Shown here: in pieces, positions 60,987 through 64,000 of the stretch
Numbering within the stretch: position 1 is the stretch's first letter
Layout: each line of letters begins with the position of its first letter
NCBI GenBank assembly: GCA_910586645.1
Contig: CAJUIS010000007.1
Coordinates: 1-64,000, forward strand
Reading direction: 5' to 3'
Length of the DNA: 64,000 nucleotides
DNA from: an uncultured Lachnospiraceae bacterium
GTDB taxonomy: Bacteria; Bacillota; Clostridia; Lachnospirales; Lachnospiraceae
Position numbers and translations under genes: made by a program
The notes under the pieces: generated by a model
Told to the model about the DNA's origin: nothing
Seen by the model: the letters and a program-made list of their open reading frames with translations, nothing else
Databases searched by the model: none

Positions 60987-63386
60987 TTATTGAAGGACTT
61001 CAGCCAGCGTCTGGAATAGTTTGTCTCTGTCAATCGGTTTTGTAATATGACCGTTCATGCCGCTCTCAAGAGCCTTCCTTTTATCCTCTTCAAACGCATT
61101 GGCTGTCATTGCAAAAATGGGAAGATGCTGAATCCAGAGTTTTGGAATTGCCCGTATGATTTTTGTTGCTTCGTAGCCATCCATAACCGGCATCTGGATA
61201 TCCATCAGGACGACGTCAAAAGCGTTTTTCTCGGCCGCTGTTATGCGTTTGACGGCGTCCTGGCCGTTTTCAGCCGTTTCAACGAGAAAACCTGCTTCTG
61301 AAAGAATGGCGGCTGCGATTTCCTGATTTAATTCGTTGTCTTCAACAAGAAGGATTCGTTTGCCGCATAGGCTGTCGTCCGGTTTTTGGGAAACCTCTTT
61401 TTGCCTTGGCGGAGCTTCTCCGACAGATTCTAAAAGGATTGACCGAAGCTGGGAGAAAAAGAGCGGTTTCTGGCAGCATGCCGTCGCGCCTGCTTTTTTT
61501 GCTTCTTCGTCTATATCGCTGGCGTCGTAAGCGGTCAGCATATAGATAAGGACGTCCTCTCCTGCGGCGGCGCGAAGCTGGCGCACAACTTCAATGCCGC
61601 TGATATCCGGCAGTTTCCAGTCAACAATGTAGACGGAGAAAGATCTGCCCATTCCAAGCGCTGATTCTGCATGCAGCAAAGCTTCTTTTCCCGACATCGT
61701 CCATTCCGGTTCCATTCCGATTTTATCCAGCATTTTCGATACGCTGTCACATACGTTAAAATCATCGTCGATGACCATTGCGTAGAGCCCTGCAAGTTTT
61801 TCGATTCGGAAATCTCCGGGATTCTTTTCGACAAACTGCAGAGGGAGCTCTATGGTGAATGTGGAACCCTTGCCTTTTTCGCTTTCGGCCTGGATTGTCC
61901 CGCCCATCATTTCGATGATATTTTTGGTGATTGCCATGCCAAGCCCCGTACCTTCCACTTTGCTGACAGTTGAAGTCCTTTCCCGTTCAAATGGTTCAAA
62001 GATGTAAGGCAGGAATTTCGGGCTCATTCCGATTCCGGTGTCCTGGACAGAAATTGTATAATTTGCATATCCGGAGGAAAACCCCGGTTTTTCTGACAGA
62101 TGAATCGAGATGGTTCCGCCTGCGGGGGTGAATTTTATGGCGTTTCCGGCAAGGTTCAAAAGCGCCCGGTGGAGCCTGGCTTCGTCTGCATACACATTTT
62201 CATGGGAAAGGTTTGTCACATCAACAGAAAGCTTTAACCCTTTCAGGCGTATCTGCTCCTGTATCATGCTCATAAAATCATGCATAATGGCAGGAAGGTT
62301 TGTTTCCTGCTCTTCAATGTGAATTTTTCCGCTTTCAATCCGGCTCATATCAAGGACTTCATTAATAATGGAGAGCAGATGTTTGCTGGAAGCCGTTATT
62401 TTGGAAATACAGTCGAGAACCCGCTCTTTGTTGTCAATGTGTTCTGCGGCAATGGAAGAAAAGCCCACAATGGCGTTCATGGGAGTGCGTATGTCATGTG
62501 ACATATTGTTTAAAAATGCCGATTTACTGGCATTCGCCTTGTTGGCGGCTGCATATGCCTCTTCCAGGGCGTCTCTGGCTTCCAGTTCTTTTTTACGCTC
62601 TGCGCTGATGTTTTCCACAACAAATTCTACCTGAACCGGAATGCCGGATTCGTTCCGGTTTACAACGATAAAACCGGCGCGGCACCAGCCCTGTTTGAGG
62701 CTTAAGTATTCAAGGGAAATGTTCTGGCGGGTTCCGATCCTTTCTGCCAGAGTGTCAATATTTACAAAATCCTGGAAGGATTCCCTGCAGTGCTCGTCGA
62801 TCAGATTGTCGGTAAACAGTTCAAAGGCATGAACGATATCTCCTGTTTTTCCAAGGGCCTCCGTAATATAATCAAGACCTGTAATTTCCTGGAAAACCAA
62901 AGATTCCAGATCTATATAGTAATTAAACATATAGATTTTGCTCATAGCGTCAATAATGCTTGAAAGAAGCTGTTTGCTGCTGTGGTATTCCGCCTCCCGC
63001 AGTTTCATTTCTGATATGTTCTGTACGATTCCGTATGCGCTCACAGGCTGTTTTTCTGAGTCAAAGGAGATAGTCGTAAGCGTAACGGTACACCAGTACT
63101 TTCTGTCAATGCTGCTAAAAGATGCGCTGGCCGTTGGATCGCCGGCGTCAATCCGATCATACATTTTGTAGAAAGCCGGCTGGGTGGACGGGTGAACGAA
63201 ATCGTCGGCAAAGCTCTTTGGCATATCTGTATATTCTCTTTTACAGTTATATATCCGGGCAGTCCGTTCGTTCACGGTGATCCGTTTTTCTTTTGGATAA
63301 TACCAGAAGGTACAGATGTCCGTATTTTCAATAGCGGCCAAAAGACTGTTCTGTTCCTGAATGCTGTCTGGTTCCAATGTTTCCAT
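60987..63386 (-). CDS. Hybrid sensor histidine kinase with two receiver domains
   Basis: 799-residue cytoplasmic protein without membrane spans. Two PAS-like sensor domains (about 10-135 and 140-270), a coiled coil, HisKA with the phospho-His297 in MSHDIRTPMN, an HATPase domain (about 390-515; GTGLGMAI) and two receiver domains with acceptor residues Asp589 (YIVDWKLPD) and Asp729 (VLMDIQMPVMDG). There is no output domain or HPt, so the signal must pass to another protein. Such kinases are common in gut Clostridia. GGAGGTG precedes the ATG. It stands alone between the tRNA-Pro gene and a decayed gene. Confidence 0.92.
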   Translation of the reverse strand: METLEPDSIQEQNSLLAAIENTDICTFWYYPKEKRITVNERTARIYNCKREYTDMPKSFADDFVHPSTQPAFYKMYDRIDAGDPTASASFSSIDRKYWCTVTLTTISFDSEKQPVSAYGIVQNISEMKLREAEYHSSKQLLSSIIDAMSKIYMFNYYIDLESLVFQEITGLDYITEALGKTGDIVHAFELFTDNLIDEHCRESFQDFVNIDTLAERIGTRQNISLEYLSLKQGWCRAGFIVVNRNESGIPVQVEFVVENISAERKKELEARDALEEAYAAANKANASKSAFLNNMSHDIRTPMNAIVGFSSIAAEHIDNKERVLDCISKITASSKHLLSIINEVLDMSRIESGKIHIEEQETNLPAIMHDFMSMIQEQIRLKGLKLSVDVTNLSHENVYADEARLHRALLNLAGNAIKFTPAGGTISIHLSEKPGFSSGYANYTISVQDTGIGMSPKFLPYIFEPFERERTSTVSKVEGTGLGMAITKNIIEMMGGTIQAESEKGKGSTFTIELPLQFVEKNPGDFRIEKLAGLYAMVIDDDFNVCDSVSKMLDKIGMEPEWTMSGKEALLHAESALGMGRSFSVYIVDWKLPDISGIEVVRQLRAAAGEDVLIYMLTAYDASDIDEEAKKAGATACCQKPLFFSQLRSILLESVGEAPPRQKEVSQKPDDSLCGKRILLVEDNELNQEIAAAILSEAGFLVETAENGQDAVKRITAAEKNAFDVVLMDIQMPVMDGYEATKIIRAIPKLWIQHLPIFAMTANAFEEDKRKALESGMNGHITKPIDRDKLFQTLAEVLQ

Positions 63387-63580
63387 GAATTACACCTCCT
63401 GTAAAACAAGTGGAATGAAGTGAATTGATTATATCAAAAGAAGTGTAAAAATGCAATTGGAAGAATGGAGAGAAAGCAGCAGAAGAAGAAGAAAAATTAC
63501 TAAAAATCAAAAAATATTGCATATGATTTTGTGCAGAATGCACTTATAATAAAAGGAATGACAGAAAAAGGAGGAAAAAT

Positions 63581-64000
63581 ATGAAAAGGAGAAGAGGAAA
63601 AAAGCAGTGGGGATTTTGCTTGCCGCAGCGCTTTTCTTTGGCGGGTGGCCGAAGGCGGCAGAAGCGGCGGAAGATGCGCCAAAACAGGAAGAATTACTGG
63701 CGCATTATGAATTTTTGGAGGAGGAAGGGATTCTTCCGGAAATGGAAATGATGCAGTAATCGGGAACGGCGTTAAGGTTTCAGGGGGCGTTGCTTCTCTG
63801 CCGGGAGAAGACGCCTGGTTTATTACTCTGCCTGAGGGAATGTTTGACGGACAGGATAATGTAACGGTTTCTATGTGGATTTGGGACTATGATCCAAAGG
63901 AAGCGTGGCTTAGAAAAAGGCAGTTATGAGCTGACTGCCGGGTTCCATGAGTGGTGGAATAACCGCAGCATGAAGATTTCCGTAAGCTGTGAAGGCGCGG
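63581..64000 (+). pseudogene. Decayed secreted LamG-domain gene (frameshifted, runs off window)
   Basis: AAAGGAGGAAAAAT leads to an ATG at 63581, but the reading frame breaks. With one extra base in the A-run at 63598-63603 it would give a signal peptide (AVGILLAAALFFGG...AAEA) and LLAHYEFLEEEG. A second shift near 63728 leads to DSSGNGNDAVIGNGVKVSGGV, a LamG-type start, up to SMWIWDYD. A third break at about 63894-63915, probably with loss of sequence, leads to YELTAGFHEWWNNRSM. Intact relatives would be large secreted glycan-active proteins. Several breaks make a single sequencing error unlikely. Confidence 0.75.

Noticed and set aside
61535..61834. Overlapping minus-strand frame inside the hybrid kinase
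   Set aside because: It lies wholly within the receiver-domain coding region of the kinase in another frame and has no ribosome site.

Overview
The window reads as a chromosome segment of a spore-forming Gram-positive of the class Clostridia, most likely a gut Lachnospiraceae. Pointers are the decarboxylase-kinase-yaaR-holB-ricT-trmN6-rsmI gene order, a SpmA gene, AGGAGG-type ribosome sites, GTG/TTG starts, lipoproteins with lipoboxes, an ECF vitamin-transport S component, and several very large secreted glycan-active proteins that carry bacterial Ig-like, FIVAR and BspA-type leucine-rich-repeat modules. No species can be named from the sequence alone.

Layout. 1-600: end of an unknown gene and a tiny minus-strand operon of two small proteins. 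0.9-16.8 kb: a secreted glycan-degradation block with a GH123/DUF4091-like protein, a GH2 beta-galactosidase behind its AraC regulator, and a foldase-like protein followed by two paralogous secreted beta-helix proteins. 16.9-18.6 kb: tRNA-Lys(CTT), a HAD phosphatase and trmB. 18.7-27.7 kb: one long operon from a sigma-A promoter to a strong terminator, with a DacF-type carboxypeptidase, an AbiE-like gene pair, and the conserved yaaO-to-rsmI housekeeping cluster. 27.9-30.5 kb: a DUF885 lipoprotein peptidase and spmA.

30.5-33.8 kb is a distinctly AT-rich insert of three tightly packed genes (DUF262 protein, small ABC-type ATPase, HNH protein). It is bounded on one side by intact spmA and on the other by a decayed piece of a second spmA copy. 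It is the best candidate in the window for an undescribed anti-phage or genome-conflict system, and resembles a Septu-like ATPase/HNH pair with an added DUF262 sensor or effector.

34.1-39.1 kb: polyol/sugar utilisation with a ROK regulator, a zinc polyol dehydrogenase, a GPH symporter, and a PfkB kinase fused to an HPr-like domain. 39.4-44.9 kb: an orphan Cmr5-like protein, an SDR oxidoreductase and a 1338-residue secreted protein with two SGNH domains, the first of which has lost its catalytic residues. 45-48.4 kb: two small regulator-plus-membrane-protein operons (GntR/ABC and PadR/DUF1700), each with a clear palindromic operator over its promoter. 48.4-53 kb: a corrinoid-activation-type protein, TrpB2 and an aldose epimerase.

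53.2-57 kb joins a chemoreceptor to a flavinylated lipoprotein. Behind them a cobalamin riboswitch leads a DUF4430 lipoprotein and an ECF S component, which together look like a B12-uptake unit. 57-64 kb: a LytTR two-component pair, a FliD-like protein with a partner of unknown function, tRNA-Pro(CGG), a hybrid histidine kinase, and a decayed LamG-domain gene at the right edge. No CRISPR array, rRNA, insertion sequence or origin was seen.
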